From Cenococcum geophilum 1.58 (taxonomy: Eukaryota; Ascomycota; Dothideomycetes; Gloniales; Gloniaceae): 64,000 nt of DNA. A program made the position numbers and the translations under genes. The stretch is from positions 3,094,195 through 3,158,194 of the forward strand of contig KV748180.1 in assembly GCA_001692895.1 (NCBI GenBank), in the 5' to 3' direction. Under the pieces are notes generated by a model. The model searched no databases. It was given only the letters and a program-made list of their open reading frames with translations, and was not told where the DNA came from. Below, piece by piece: positions 53,948 to 64,000 of the stretch (position 1 is its first letter; the number at the start of each line of letters is the position of its first letter).

Positions 53948-56280
53948 AGTTAGAGTACTTATTAATTAATAGCGATAAGGGAAAAAAAGGAACTAACTAG
54001 GAGTATTTAAACCTTAATAACGTAATAGAAGTAGAGACTGGAACTATTATAAAGCAAGGTTTAATAATAGGCATTATAATACCGTTAAATATAGTATCCA
54101 TTGCTTTATAAGACGGAAGGAGTAATATTTATAGGCAATTAAGTAAGCAGATAACTGCTAGTGCTAGCTTACTACTTAATAAAGGCAAAAGGCTAAAGGC
54201 TTAAGATTCTTAAGACGAGATAAAAGATAACTAAGATTCTTAAGATAAAATAAGGCACGCTTAAGGACCTATAATAGATAATAACTAATAAAGTAGAGCA
54301 ACGGCTTAGTTTAGTAATATATAAATAAGCTTAGGACGAAGTTTCCTAAAGGCATAAAACTCTTAAAGTAAGATAAGTGAGATTTAAGACTCTTAAGATA
54401 AGATAAGAACACTAGTAAAGCCTAGTTAGACTAAGGCTAGAGTATAGCTTAAGAAAGAAGTAAGCTTAGAATTAAAGAATCTAAGGGACCAAGAATTTGG
54501 AGTATAAATAAGGACACCCGTAAATAAGAGGCAAAAGGCTTCGCCATAAATTAGAGAATCTGTAGTATAAATAGCAGTTAGGCTAGAAGACAGATATATA
54601 GACCTAAAGGACTTATTAGGGGAACGTAGTGTTCAGCCTAAAGATTAAAAAGTTAATACTATAATTAGGAAGTAAGAGAACTTTAAAGATCCAATTACGA
54701 GATGTAAATAATAAAAAACTATAGACGAATTTAGAGCAAGAATCCTTATATAGCAAAAATAGTAACTAGATATAAAATCTAGTATACTAAGTTATATATA
54801 AGACAGAGTACCGGTATAAAGAATTACTAATAGGCTAAGAGTAGGTACGCTAAGAGCTAAGTAGCTTACTAAACTAGAAAATAAAGAGGATTTAGGGATT
54901 CTAACTAGGTTTAAGGAACGGTATATAAAGGGCTGTTATAACGTAGTAATAAAAAGATACTTTCTTACGGATAGGCCGTATACACTCCAATAGCTATATT
55001 AAAGGTAGTATAGATAGAGATATAATAATAAGTGGGAAGATTTCTATATATAGTTAGACAAAAAAGTTATTTAAGACTACCTAATTACGGAAAAAGCAAT
55101 AAATTATATTAAGGGAGCCTTAATTATAATATTAAAGGATCTGAAGGAATAATTAAAGGACTAGAAAAGCAAAAGACGTATTTTAGTACCCGCGAATAAA
55201 GTTATAATATTTAAATTAATACAATAGAGGTTTAAACTTAAGAATAAAGATAAGCTAAGAGTTAACCCGAAACACCTAGTATACTATACGCTATTGTGGA
55301 TTATATATATAGATAATATATATAAAATGCACAAAAATCTAAAAGAAAAGAACCGAAAATACCCTATAAGGATATATTAGGCGCTAGATAAGCAATAGTA
55401 TAGAAATACTAAGTATATATACAGCTAGCATCTAGTAGAAGTTTAAGAGTTAAGAGACTTAATACTTTAACTAAAAATATTTCTTACGGAAGAATACTTA
55501 GACAAATAATAGTGGTAGAAATGTCTAGAGAATATATATTTATAGTATATTAAGGATAAAAAGCAAATAAAGTATTAGTTAAAGAATAAGCTAAGTATAT
55601 AAGGATCTAGTAGCCAATAGTTAGAAAAAGTAAAGGCCTATAGGACTAAAGGGAGCTAGTAGTAAAGCCTTAAACCCTTAAAGGAATTTAAGAATAACAC
55701 CTAAATTTATAAGTTAAATGGCAAGATTAGCAGTTTAAAGCATTAGTAGATAATAGAGTAATAAAGAACCATATCTTACTAATAGCAGTTAAAAGGATAG
55801 GGCTACTACACAGATAGAAAGAGCACCTATATTTACTAGTTATAACTCCAGGAGATCTAATAGCCTATAGAGGAGGTATTATTAATCTTAAAATAGGACC
55901 TATTTAGATAACTATTAAAGGGAGACAGATTAAGATATCCTTTAATATATTACTATTAGGGAGTAATAAGGCAGTATTAGAAATGCCTTAATTACAGAAA
56001 TATAATCTAAAGATCGATTAGGTTATAGGTTAGGTTAATATTAGAAATACTAATGCCGTAAGATATAATAATAAGCTAAGATAGTATAGTACTAAGTAGG
56101 GGCGACCTATAAAGAAATAGATAAAGGATTAAGTTATATACTAAAGAGATACTATAAGTATAGTAAGAAACTATAGTTACTAAAAAGTAAAAAGCTGTTA
56201 AAGTATATAGTATAGGACTATAAAATAGAATTAAAACTAGGAGTAAGTTTAAGGTTTTTTCCAATCTATAAGCTTACTAA
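53948..56280 (+). pseudogene. Gypsy D2 linker and protease (broken)
   Basis: Colinear with D1 27190-29400. The DSQDEI-type codons recur near 54205-54410. The protease flap (GGIINLKIGPI, ITIKGRQIKISFNIL) lies at 55875-55955. The minus-strand frame at 56076-56264 is a shadow. Frames are at least as broken as in D1. Confidence 0.8.
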
Positions 56281-57560
56281 AGAAAAAGGGAAAGCACTAA
56301 AAGAGTTTATCTAAGAAAACTTACAAAAGGGATATATTAGACCATTGCAGTTATTAGCAGGTTATCCAGTACTATTTATACTAAAGAAAAATGGGAAACT
56401 TAGACTATGCATTAACTATAAATAGTTAAATAGCATTACTAGAAAGGATAGGTATCCTTTACCCTTAATTAGCGAAATCTAAGATAGGATTAGTAATGCG
56501 TAAATCTTTATAAAGATAGATCTAAGATGGGCGTACTATTAGATTAGGATTAAGGAAGGCAATAAATAAAAGGCAGCCTTTAGGTTAAAGGAAGGACTAT
56601 ATAAACTATTAGTAATACAGTTTAGACTTATAAATACACTAACAACGTTCTAGAAACGTATTAATAATATATTAAAAGAGCACTTAAATAAATTTGTTAT
56701 GGTATACCTTAATATTATTATTATCTACTTAATGAGCGAGGAAAAGTACGGAGAATATATTAAATAGGTTTTAAAGAGACTATAAGAAGAATAGATACTA
56801 GTAGCAATTAAGAAATATAAGTTCTTTACTAAGAAGATAGATTTTATAGGATTTATTATTAAACTAGGCCAACTTAGTATAGATTTAAAGAAAATTAAGG
56901 CTATAGTAAATTAGTAAGAACTAGAGAACGTTATATAGCTAAGGTTATTTTTAGGGTTTTGCAATTACTGCAAAAGGTTTATAGCTTAATAGTTAAAGAA
57001 TATTAAGCCATTTATAAGGTTAACAAAGAAAGAAGAACCTTAGGTATAGGGAGAAGAGCAGAGGAAACTATTTAAGGAGGTTAAGGAGTTATTTACTTAA
57101 AACCTAATTCTTAAAATCTACTAACTAAAGTTAAAGATAGTGGTTAAAATAGATATATTAAACTTTATACTAGGGGTACACTTTCTATAAAAATATAAAG
57201 ACGAATAGCACCTAGTGACATACTATAGTTAGAAGATAACACTACTAGAACTAAACTATAACATCTATAATAAGGAGTTATTAGGTATAGTTACAGCGCT
57301 TTAAAAATAGAGAGCATTCTTATAAGGCATAGAGAAGCTATTTATACTTAAGATAGATTATAAGAACCCAATAGGGTTCCTAATAATAAAAGAACTTAAC
57401 TAAAGATAAGTTAGATAGGCAGAAATGCTTATAGAATACTATTTTAAGATTTAGTATACTAAGGGTATAAATAATATACGAGTAGACGCTCTAAGTAGAA
57501 AGGCTAAACTATAAAATAATAAGAAGCCATTAGGGGCTTTACTATAAAAGGATATAAACG
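56280..57560 (+). pseudogene. Gypsy D2 RT and RNase H (broken)
   Basis: Blocks read NGKLRLCINYKxLNSITRKD, PLISEI, IFIKIDLRWAYYxIRIKEGN and VYLNIIIIYL near 56700-56735 (catalytic box lost, one Asp now Ile). GFIIKLGQLSIDLKKIKAI follows. RNase H includes YNIYNKELLGIVTAL and LKIDYKN. Colinear with D1 29500-30720. Confidence 0.9.
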
Positions 57561-57713
57561 GATTAATTAGATATAATTATCCGAAGATCGCAATAATAAG
57601 AAAAATTAGTTAGACCTATAAATTACTAAAGAGTAACTAGTTACTAAAGATCTAAGATATATAGGTAGAGGATTAGGACTTAAAGTAGTATAAAAATTAA
57701 AAAGTAATATACG

Positions 57714-57897
57714 TGTCACAGCGACTTAGTTAATCGAGGCACGAGCGTCGTAAAGAACGTATGCAAGCCTGTACAATTGGAATGTCTATGGACCCGGATA
57801 TTAAGATAAGAAGTAGAAGGTGGAAAAGGACACGTCTATATACATATGCCAAGGCTCAAGCGAGCCCCCTGACTAGATCCGTTACGGTGCCGTAACA
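57714..57897. repeat. 184-bp solo LTR
   Basis: TGTCACAGCGACTTAG to GGTGCCGTAACA, with a perfect TSD ATACG (57709-57713 and 57898-57902). It ends in an inverted repeat, GTTACGG-TG-CCGTAAC. It is rich in CG, CA and TG and so little mutated, unlike the D2 sequence around it. Its family is not otherwise present in the window. Confidence 0.85.
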
Positions 57898-57902
57898 ATA
57901 CG

Positions 57903-59071
57903 TGCCTAAAAGTATTACAAAAAAATTTATTAAGTTATTCTATAAGGGATTAACTTAAGAATATAATAGAGCTATAGGCTTAGTGTTAAGACTCTAAGAG
58001 GAGTATATTATTAATAAAATTTAGGGACTAGCAAGATAAGTTATAAAAGAATATTTAGATTACTAAAGAAATAAACTAGTAAGGCATAAGCTATATAGAG
58101 GGCTATAACCTATTAAAATACCAGAAAGACTATGGGAGGTTATATTATAGGACTTTATTATAAAGTTGCTAAAATTAAGAGATCCTATTACTAGATAAGA
58201 TTATAACACAATTTTAGTAATAGTAGATAAGCTAATAAAGTAGGGATACTTTATAGCATGCATAAAAGAAATCTTAGCGGAAGATGTCGCTAGAATCTAT
58301 GTTAAGGAAGTGTTTATAAGATATAGAGTTCTAAGTAAAATTATATTAAATAGAGATCTAAGATTTATAGCAGTATTTTAGAAGGTATTCTTAGTAGAAT
58401 AAGGAGTTTAAGTAGTAACTTCTACTATATATTATCTACAGACAGACAGTTAAACGAAAAGATTAAATTAGACACTAGAGCAGTATCTAAGGCACTATAT
58501 TAATTATATATAAAACAATTAGGTATTATTATTACTAGTTATACAGTTTGCATATAATATAACACCTTAAAAAGGAATGAGAACATTACTATTTAAGGCG
58601 AATTACGGATATAAGCTAAAAACATCGTTATTACTATAATAAGTAAAGAAAACAAGTAGTATAGCTAAGTAAAGAATGGAGATACTAATAAATCTTTATA
58701 TAAACCTTACGGAAATAGTAAAGGTAGTATAGTAAAGAATGAAAAAGTACTATAACGTTAAGAGATCTAAGGGACCAAATCTTAAAAAGGGAGATAAAGT
58801 ATAGCTACTATATAAAAATTTTAAGAGTTAACAACTAAGCAAGAAATTAGATTATATTAGATTAGGACCTTTTAAAATTAAAAAAAGAATTTTATTAGTT
58901 ACGTTTAAGTTAAACCTACTAGCTAAAATAAAGATCTACCCTATACAGTATATCGCAATATTAGAGCCAGTATATAGGAATATTAAGCCACTAGTTTACA
59001 AAGCAGATATATATAAAGGGTAAAAAGAAGATAAATAGTAAGTTTTAAAAATCGTTAATTATAAAAACGTT
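57903..59071 (+). pseudogene. Gypsy D2 integrase and GPY/F (broken)
   Basis: Colinear with D1 30930-32090. Readable parts are NRAIGLVLRL, EEYIINKI, RHKLYRGL, DFIIKLLKLRDPIT, VIVDKLIKxGYFIACIKEIL, VKEVFIRYRVLSKIILNRDL (DRDP catalytic Asp lost) and KLNLLAKIKIYPIQYIAILE. The chromodomain start is cut at the LINE target site. Confidence 0.9.
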
Positions 59072-59083
59072 AATAATAAAATA

Positions 59084-60280
59084 ATAATAATAATAATAAT
59101 AATGCATTGCTTAACGTCCGATTTGGATCCCTATTGGGCCCACGCGGACTACTCCTTATTTATATATGGGGAGAAAACTCTATTTAAGAAAATAAGAAAA
59201 CCCCGTAATCTATCTCCCCGCCTTTTAGGACTCGCCTACTTANCGCCTATAAGTNNCCTATAGTGCTCTACTACCTTACTATTTAACCTTCTTGGGAACC
59301 ACTGCTGCCGTAATAAGCCTATGGACGTGCTAGTATTATAAACTATTACTCTACTACTGTAGAGTTACTAGGGGGCACCTACTGCTCGACCCCTTACCTT
59401 CTATTACTATTTCCCTTGTAACCTAGAACTAATTTAGCATATTTTAACTAATAAGCCACTAAGTAACCGCCTTAAGGCCTTTTTATATTAAGAGCAGTGT
59501 ATTATAGTTCTCTATACTAGCTGCTAAGAGCATTATTTCTTAATTAGTGCATAGGGGGCATAGCAGTATTATATATTTTGGTGTCTGTCTTAGCTAGCCA
59601 TATTTATATCTTAGGCTACCTACTAGGACACCTACCTAGTAAAGCCAATCTTTTAGTCCTATTATTCCTATTCTTAAGAGTATTGCTATTATATTTTCTG
59701 CCTTTATTAGGCCTTCTCGGAGCCCTTAGGTATTTACCCCCTATAGCGTTAACTATACTATAGCTTAGGTTCGTCTTACCTAAGTCAGCCTCTATACCTT
59801 TAACTCCTATTTACCTCTCTAGTATTAGTCTAACCAGTATTACATTATAGTAGATAGTTTCCTAGCGTTCTTACGTATTTTACTTTAGCTTCTTTCTTTA
59901 TCTTACTATTGTTTTTACTAACCTCTTATACGTCTCCCTTCCTTCTCTATATAGGCCTAGGCCCTAAAGCGGCACTATTCTTCTTCTACTTTCTTTACCT
60001 GTTTCTCTAATATCTCTTCCCTACTTTAGGGTTATTGGTTTATTCTCCTATAGGGCACCCTAGGGTCCCGCTATAGTTTACTTAGGCGTATCTTAATATA
60101 CTTTATAACATTAGAGTTATGTTTATTTTGTATTTTTTATATTGCAGCGGCTTTAATATATAACTATAGGGGGGGAATATTGGATTCCTTCTTAAGTAGT
60201 GCTATAGCCGTTTGCTTATACCTACCTGTAATACTTTAAAGGCAGGCTATTTAGACCTTTTAAAGTGGTTTAAGGAGTAA
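59084..60280 (-). pseudogene. LINE ORF2 C-terminal part and 3' UTR
   Basis: Downstream of the RT the minus strand has readable runs (KYIKIRLSKL, RDPRVPYRRIN, REEILEKQVKKVEEE near 59960-60120) that may be the end of ORF2. No RNase H motif was confirmed. From about 59500 to the tail nothing coding was recognised; the plus frame at 59578-59763 is not a gene. Confidence 0.55.
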
Positions 60281-61700
60281 TTTAGGGGGGCCCTTTTTAG
60301 TTTCTCTAATGGCCTAAATACTGGATTTATATATCATGGTTAGCCAGACGACTGCTGTATATAGTAGGCGTAACCTCTAAAAGTATAGACCCTATATAGA
60401 ATTAACAATCCTAGATAAAGTAATAAACTGTGCTTAGCCTTTACGGGCCGCTTATACCGCATATGCGCTCTACTAGAGCTTACTGTCTACCTATACTCCT
60501 AATACCCTTAGGCCCTAAACTGGTTAACCCCTAAAGCCTTAGATGCAAATTATATGCTAGAGATCTATAGATTAGTTGCGTTTTCTTATAAAATAGATTA
60601 GCTAGTATTTCTTTAGTAAGAATTAGACTCTATAACGTTTTGCCTATTCTATATAAGTATTATAGGCTTTCTCTAGTATTTTATAATTCTTTGCGGCTAT
60701 TAGCCCGTATATAATTAGGTTTATGTTATTAACAAAGCCTATCCCCTAGGTCGCCTCTTTCTTAAAGGAGTTAAGTAGGTTGCTTATAAAGAAAAGGAAG
60801 AGTATAGGCAAGAGGGGTAATCCTTATAGTATTCCTGTTATAACTGCAATAAGGGGGCTCTAGTATCCGCTAAAGATTAGTAATATTTCTTTCTAGCTTA
60901 TAAACCCTTAGATAAATTATATAATCTATTTTAGGAAGCCCTTTACCCTAAGGATATGCAGGAGACGCTTATAGGGTATATTATTATAGGCACCACTAAT
61001 GTTTAGGCTAAGCATTAATACTATAAAGTCCTTTCGCATCGCCTATATAGATTTAATAGTGGCAGCAAGTAGCGTAAGTGCTAATAGTGTTAAGCGGTTC
61101 TTTCTTGCCCCTATTTGGCTTTATAGTAGTAGGGCGTGTTCTTCTACTATATCTACTATGCGTTCCGCTATTACCCTTTTTAAGATCTTACTAAGGGTGT
61201 TTTCTAAGGTAATAGGGCGGTAGCTTCCTGGGATTAAGTAATCTGCTTTACCTTCTTTTTATAGGATAACCATCGTTATAGATCTTCTAAGTTACGGGTA
61301 GTAGCCTATAATAAAGCATGCTTTAGCTATATCTATAAGCTAAGGTGCTATAAGTGGCCTATAGGTTTTTAGGGCCTTATTTAGAATCCTATCTGGTCCT
61401 AGTGCTATATTATTTAAAAGGCGGCTAATAGTTCTAGCCATTTCCTCTATTATTATGTCGCTGTTAACCCGTAGGCAAGTCACCAGTATTTTGCCCGTAA
61501 TATTACTAAGGTCTACTAGAGCTAGTTAGGGGAAGAACCTTTCTATAAGAATCTTTACCTTCTTATTATTATTATTTATGGCCTATAATTCTCCTGCTCT
61601 TTATAGGGGTGGTAGGTATAGGTTTTCTACTAGGCACCCTACCTTTTTCTTTACCCATTTTACTATAGCCTAAAGGCCCTTATTATGGGGGAGGCTTAGG
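60280..61700 (-). pseudogene. LINE reverse transcriptase (broken)
   Basis: Minus-strand 61223-60999 reads ITLENTLSKILKRVIAERIV, DIVEEHALLPLNQIGARKNR and LTLLALTLLAATIKSIYAMR, then LSLNISGAYNNI (D-[ISGAFD]-N block). Further on, GLPLLPILFLFFISNLLNSF and GFVNNIN (VDD catalytic box with both Asp to Asn) lie at 60840-60715. These are the canonical RT blocks of Tad1-clade fungal LINEs. The plus frame at 60999-61223 is a shadow. Confidence 0.92.
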
Positions 61701-62149
61701 TTAAAAGTATACTTATTTATAAACCATCTCCAGTTATTTCTTACTTCTTTTTTTAGGGTATTCTTTAGCTAGTTTCTTATATCTTTATATTATCTCTCGT
61801 ATTTAGGGTTATGGCTGCTTATATATTTCCTTCTTACTTATTATTAGCTAGTAACTAGAACTGTATATTATATAGACCATATATATCGCGTATAGGGGCC
61901 CAGTTTTAAGATTAGGCAGTACTCTTCTAGCCTATTTTTAATTGCTATCTAGATCCTTTCTAGTCTTCGGTTAATTTCCTTAGGGGTGGCCAATAAGCCT
62001 CGCTTGTTTAGTATTAGGTAGATTTCTTCTAGGTTTTAGAGTTATTATTTAACTGTATTAAAGAAACTATCTATCTTAAGCTTCCTTATTACGTATCTTT
62101 TTCTATTTAGTTGCGCTTTAGTATCTAAGTCTAGCTATATTTAGATAGG

Positions 62150-62900
62150 GATATAGTCTAAGGTAAGTGCCTATTCTTCTTTAGGGTTGTACCTTTTAAG
62201 TCTCTGGTATAGGCCTTTATCTATAAATATAAGGTCAATTATACTTCTGGCGGTGCCTTATTGCCATATAATTACTCCTAGGGGGGTAGCTAGCTTAAGG
62301 CCCTAGATATCTATAGCTCTTAGTAAACACTTTAACTGTTAATCTGCAGCAATATAGATACCCCCCTACCGCGGGTAGTAAAGGTTTATATCTCCTAGTA
62401 AGATAGACTCTATACCTTTAGTTTTTAGTAAGCTTATTACCGATATAATATTCTCTGTTTATAGGACCCCTTCGACCCTAGGGTTATATATATTAATAAT
62501 TTATACCGGTCCCCTATATATTTAGATTATTATAACTGCAATATCTGGGTTAACTGCCTGCTATAACTATAAGGATAGGCTAATAGCCTTACTAATTATA
62601 AAGCACACGCGTATAGCTGCTTTTGGTTTATATAGGAGCTGGAATCCTTAGGGGCAGTATATTAATTATATAAAGGTATTATAATACGGTTCTTGTATAG
62701 CAAGGATATAATATTTCTCTAGGTCTAAACTGTCTAGTAGGGGCCTTATAAGGCGGTGGTTTGTGTTACCGTAGTTATACTATATAATAGATAGGTGGCG
62801 GACCCCTAGCGAGGGTCCTTTGACTCTCCTTTATTCCTCGCTTCTTTTATTTCCACTTTCTCTAGGATATTTGGAGCTTCTATCTCTTGTGTCTACACCC
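62150..62900 (-). pseudogene. LINE apurinic-type endonuclease (broken)
   Basis: Minus-strand segments read YILAIQEPYYNTFIW (QEP motif with catalytic Glu), KAAIRVCFIIS, IINIYNPRVEGVL and SILLGDINLYYPRWGGI (GDFNLHHPxWGG catalytic motif) at about 62720-62350. This endonuclease nicks the target DNA for target-primed reverse transcription. A basic segment (RHTREGTRPVGRPP-like) upstream to 63221 may be the start of ORF2 or the end of ORF1. Confidence 0.88.
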
Positions 62901-63221
62901 TAGTTACTACTTATTTTATATAAAGCTTTCTATTCCCATGTCTTATATTCCTATTAGCGCTTCTATATCTAAATCTGTTATTATTACCAGTTCTTCCCCT
63001 ATTTTTACTAGTCGGCTATATACCCTTTATGGGTTGGCTACAAATATTATATTTGCCGCATTAAGTCTAATTCTTAATTATCCTGGTCTTGAGCCTGCTG
63101 TCGCTGTCTATAGGGGTCTTCCTACGGGGCGTCCTCTCCCTTGTGTCCCCTGTGACCCTTATATCCCTAATTGGTCTAGTGATGTCGCACGGCGTCGCTT
63201 CTGGCCCGTTAAGGCTTAGGA

Positions 63222-63256
63222 AATAATAAAATATAGTATAAAGTAAAGTGGATAGG
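63222..63256 (+). pseudogene. Gypsy D2 chromodomain, short piece
   Basis: After the LINE TSD the sequence ATATAGTATAAAGTAAAGTG resumes the D1-like chromodomain (equivalent to D1 32090-32120). It is cut by the next insertion after ATAGG. Confidence 0.8.
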
Positions 63257-63357
63257 TGTAAGAGTATATATATTAGGTCCCGCCGCGCTTGCGACAAGTT
63301 CGCAAGCACTCTCAGTCTTTTTGGCCGTATGGCGACGTGGAGGCGGGCCACGTTACA
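63257..63357. repeat. 101-bp element with TG...CA ends (solo LTR or similar)
   Basis: TGTAAGAGTA to CACGTTACA, with inverted TGTAA/TTACA ends and a perfect TSD ATAGG (63252-63256 and 63358-63362). It contains a perfect hairpin, GCTTGCG-ACAAGTT-CGCAAGC, at 63287-63307. It is GC-rich and not RIP-mutated. The short length fits a solo LTR of a TRIM-type element; a tiny MITE is the alternative. Confidence 0.75.
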
Positions 63358-63362
63358 ATAGG

Positions 63363-64000
63363 CTATAATGAGACTACCTAAAAACTACTAGAAAATTTAA
63401 AGAACGCTATAGAAAAGGTAGAGGAGTATTAAAAAAGAAAAGGTTAGGTAGTATTAATAAAGAAGAATTACTAAGGAATAAACCACCTAAAGAGGATATA
63501 GGAAGAACAATTGCTAAACTACTTAAAGTTGTTCCCTTCTTTATTAAAGGAGAATCCGTTCTTTTATTACTAAGTTTTTATAAACCTTATTTTATAAATT
63601 TCTACTCCTTAAAACAAACCTTTTTATAAACTTTCTTAAGACGGATTAACTAAGTAGACGCAGTAAGATAAAAATTAAAAGTGCGTTACTAAGCGTTAGC
63701 AGCCTCTTTTTTAGCGTTATAAGAACAATAAAGCTTAGCTAGAGCAACTAAGAGCTTATTATTAAGCTTTATAGTAGTAAATTAAATATAAGACCCTATA
63801 ATAGATTACTTAGGGAACTTAAAAACTATTTAGAGTAATAAGGCGTGTATATTTAGTGTTAAAAATAGAACAAATATTATAAGACAATTAAATGTTTACC
63901 TTAGTGCACTCTAAATAAGAGGACGGTTATTAAAAGAAAGGACTTACTAACGCAATATAAACTAACCCCTCTTTCGCGCAATAAGAATATAGAGATGGCA
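63363..64000 (+). pseudogene. Gypsy D2 chromodomain end and 3' reading frame
   Basis: The first 80 bp complete the chromodomain (ETTxKLLENLKNAI). From about 63470 the sequence is colinear with D1 32270-32730 and shows the same uncharacterised frame: SLARATKSLLLSFIVV, DYLGNLKTI, SNKACIFSVKNRTNIIR and GRLLKERTY. The 3' LTR is outside the window. Confidence 0.7.

Larger units (their letters stand above)
59084..63221 (-). mobile_element. Tad1-like LINE, 5'-truncated
   Basis: Minus-strand non-LTR retrotransposon flanked by a 12-bp TSD AATAATAAAATA (59072-59083 and 63222-63233). Its 3' end, at the low coordinate, carries a short trinucleotide tail that reads (ATT)n on the minus strand. It holds endonuclease and RT of ORF2; ORF1 is missing, as is usual after incomplete reverse transcription. 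Single N bases occur near 59244-59257. It is inserted in the chromodomain of D2. Confidence 0.9.
50191..64000 (+). mobile_element. Gypsy element D2 (second D copy, extends past window)
   Basis: The element is colinear with D1 and on the plus strand: LTR 50191-50610, gag, DSQDEI linker, protease, RT, RNase H, integrase, chromodomain, 3' frame. It is interrupted by four later insertions (51972-53942, 57714-57897, 59084-63221, 63257-63357). Its 3' LTR should lie within the next few hundred bases after 64000. Mutational load appears equal to or higher than D1. Confidence 0.94.

Noticed and set aside
62887..63351. Frames of 110 aa (+, 62887-63219) and 94 aa (-, 63067-63351)
   Set aside because: The plus frame is antisense to the LINE ORF2 start. 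The minus frame crosses the LINE end, its TSD and the 101-bp insertion, so it cannot be a native gene.
1..64000. tRNA, rRNA or unique host genes between the elements
   Set aside because: No cloverleaf or rRNA-like stretch was noticed and every interval could be assigned to an element by homology or position. A covariance-model scan was not possible here.

Overview
The window looks like gene-free, transposon-packed heterochromatin of a filamentous ascomycete (Pezizomycotina-type fungus) with strong repeat-induced point mutation (RIP). The evidence is direct: every stretch recognised so far belongs to a transposable element, reading frames are shredded by TAA/TAG stops, TpA is everywhere, and CpA/TpG are scarce except in a few young or short insertions. 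Stops fall where the family needs Gln or Trp (CAA, CAG or TGG changed to TAA or TAG), and catalytic Asp codons read as Asn (YLDN, YINN and VNN for YLDD or VDD). The organism and the RIP label are inferences. No host gene, rRNA, tRNA or CRISPR array was seen.

The layout is a set of nested insertions, most of them placed by matched LTRs and target-site duplications (TSDs). The outermost host is a minus-strand hAT transposase pseudogene (pieces at 36881-37546, 38203-38245, 49162-49262 and 49454-50079). Ty3/gypsy element A (+) lies in its C-terminal end; A enters from outside the window and occupies 1-3587 and 35181-36880. Element B (gypsy, -, 3588-35180) sits in A's integrase. Copia C (-, 7305-24545, TSD TAACG) sits in B, gypsy E (+, 11072-22433, TSD CTAGG/CTAGA) in C, and copia F (+, 13137-18569, TSD TAAAC) in E, so the nest is six elements deep. 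B also carries gypsy D1 (+, 25398-33348, TSD TAAAA) and a 482-bp near-perfect palindrome (34048-34529).

On the right the hAT gene is further split by a 648-bp TIR element with a GC-rich core (37555-38202, 8-bp TSD) and by gypsy G (-, 38246-49161, TSD CTAAC). G contains a tyrosine-recombinase retrotransposon of Ngaro type (38541-43283) with the split direct repeats A1-ORFs-B1-A2-B2. The hAT gene also holds a G-type solo LTR (49268-49453) and a B-type LTR fragment (50080-50190). The second D-family copy, D2 (50191 to beyond the window), starts in that LTR fragment. D2 is broken by a 1971-bp non-autonomous LTR element with a 15-bp minisatellite (51972-53942, TSD AATAG), a 184-bp solo LTR (57714-57897, TSD ATACG), a 5'-truncated Tad1-like LINE (59084-63221, -) and a 101-bp TG...CA element (63257-63357, TSD ATAGG).

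The genes do not form a working pathway: each set is the gag-pol or transposase complement of one element, now inactive. The insertion order gives a relative chronology. The last-inserted or shortest elements (copia F, the TIR element, the short LTRs, the minisatellite element) are least mutated. Domain boundaries below are approximate because frames are broken; LTR and TSD boundaries are close to exact where stated.
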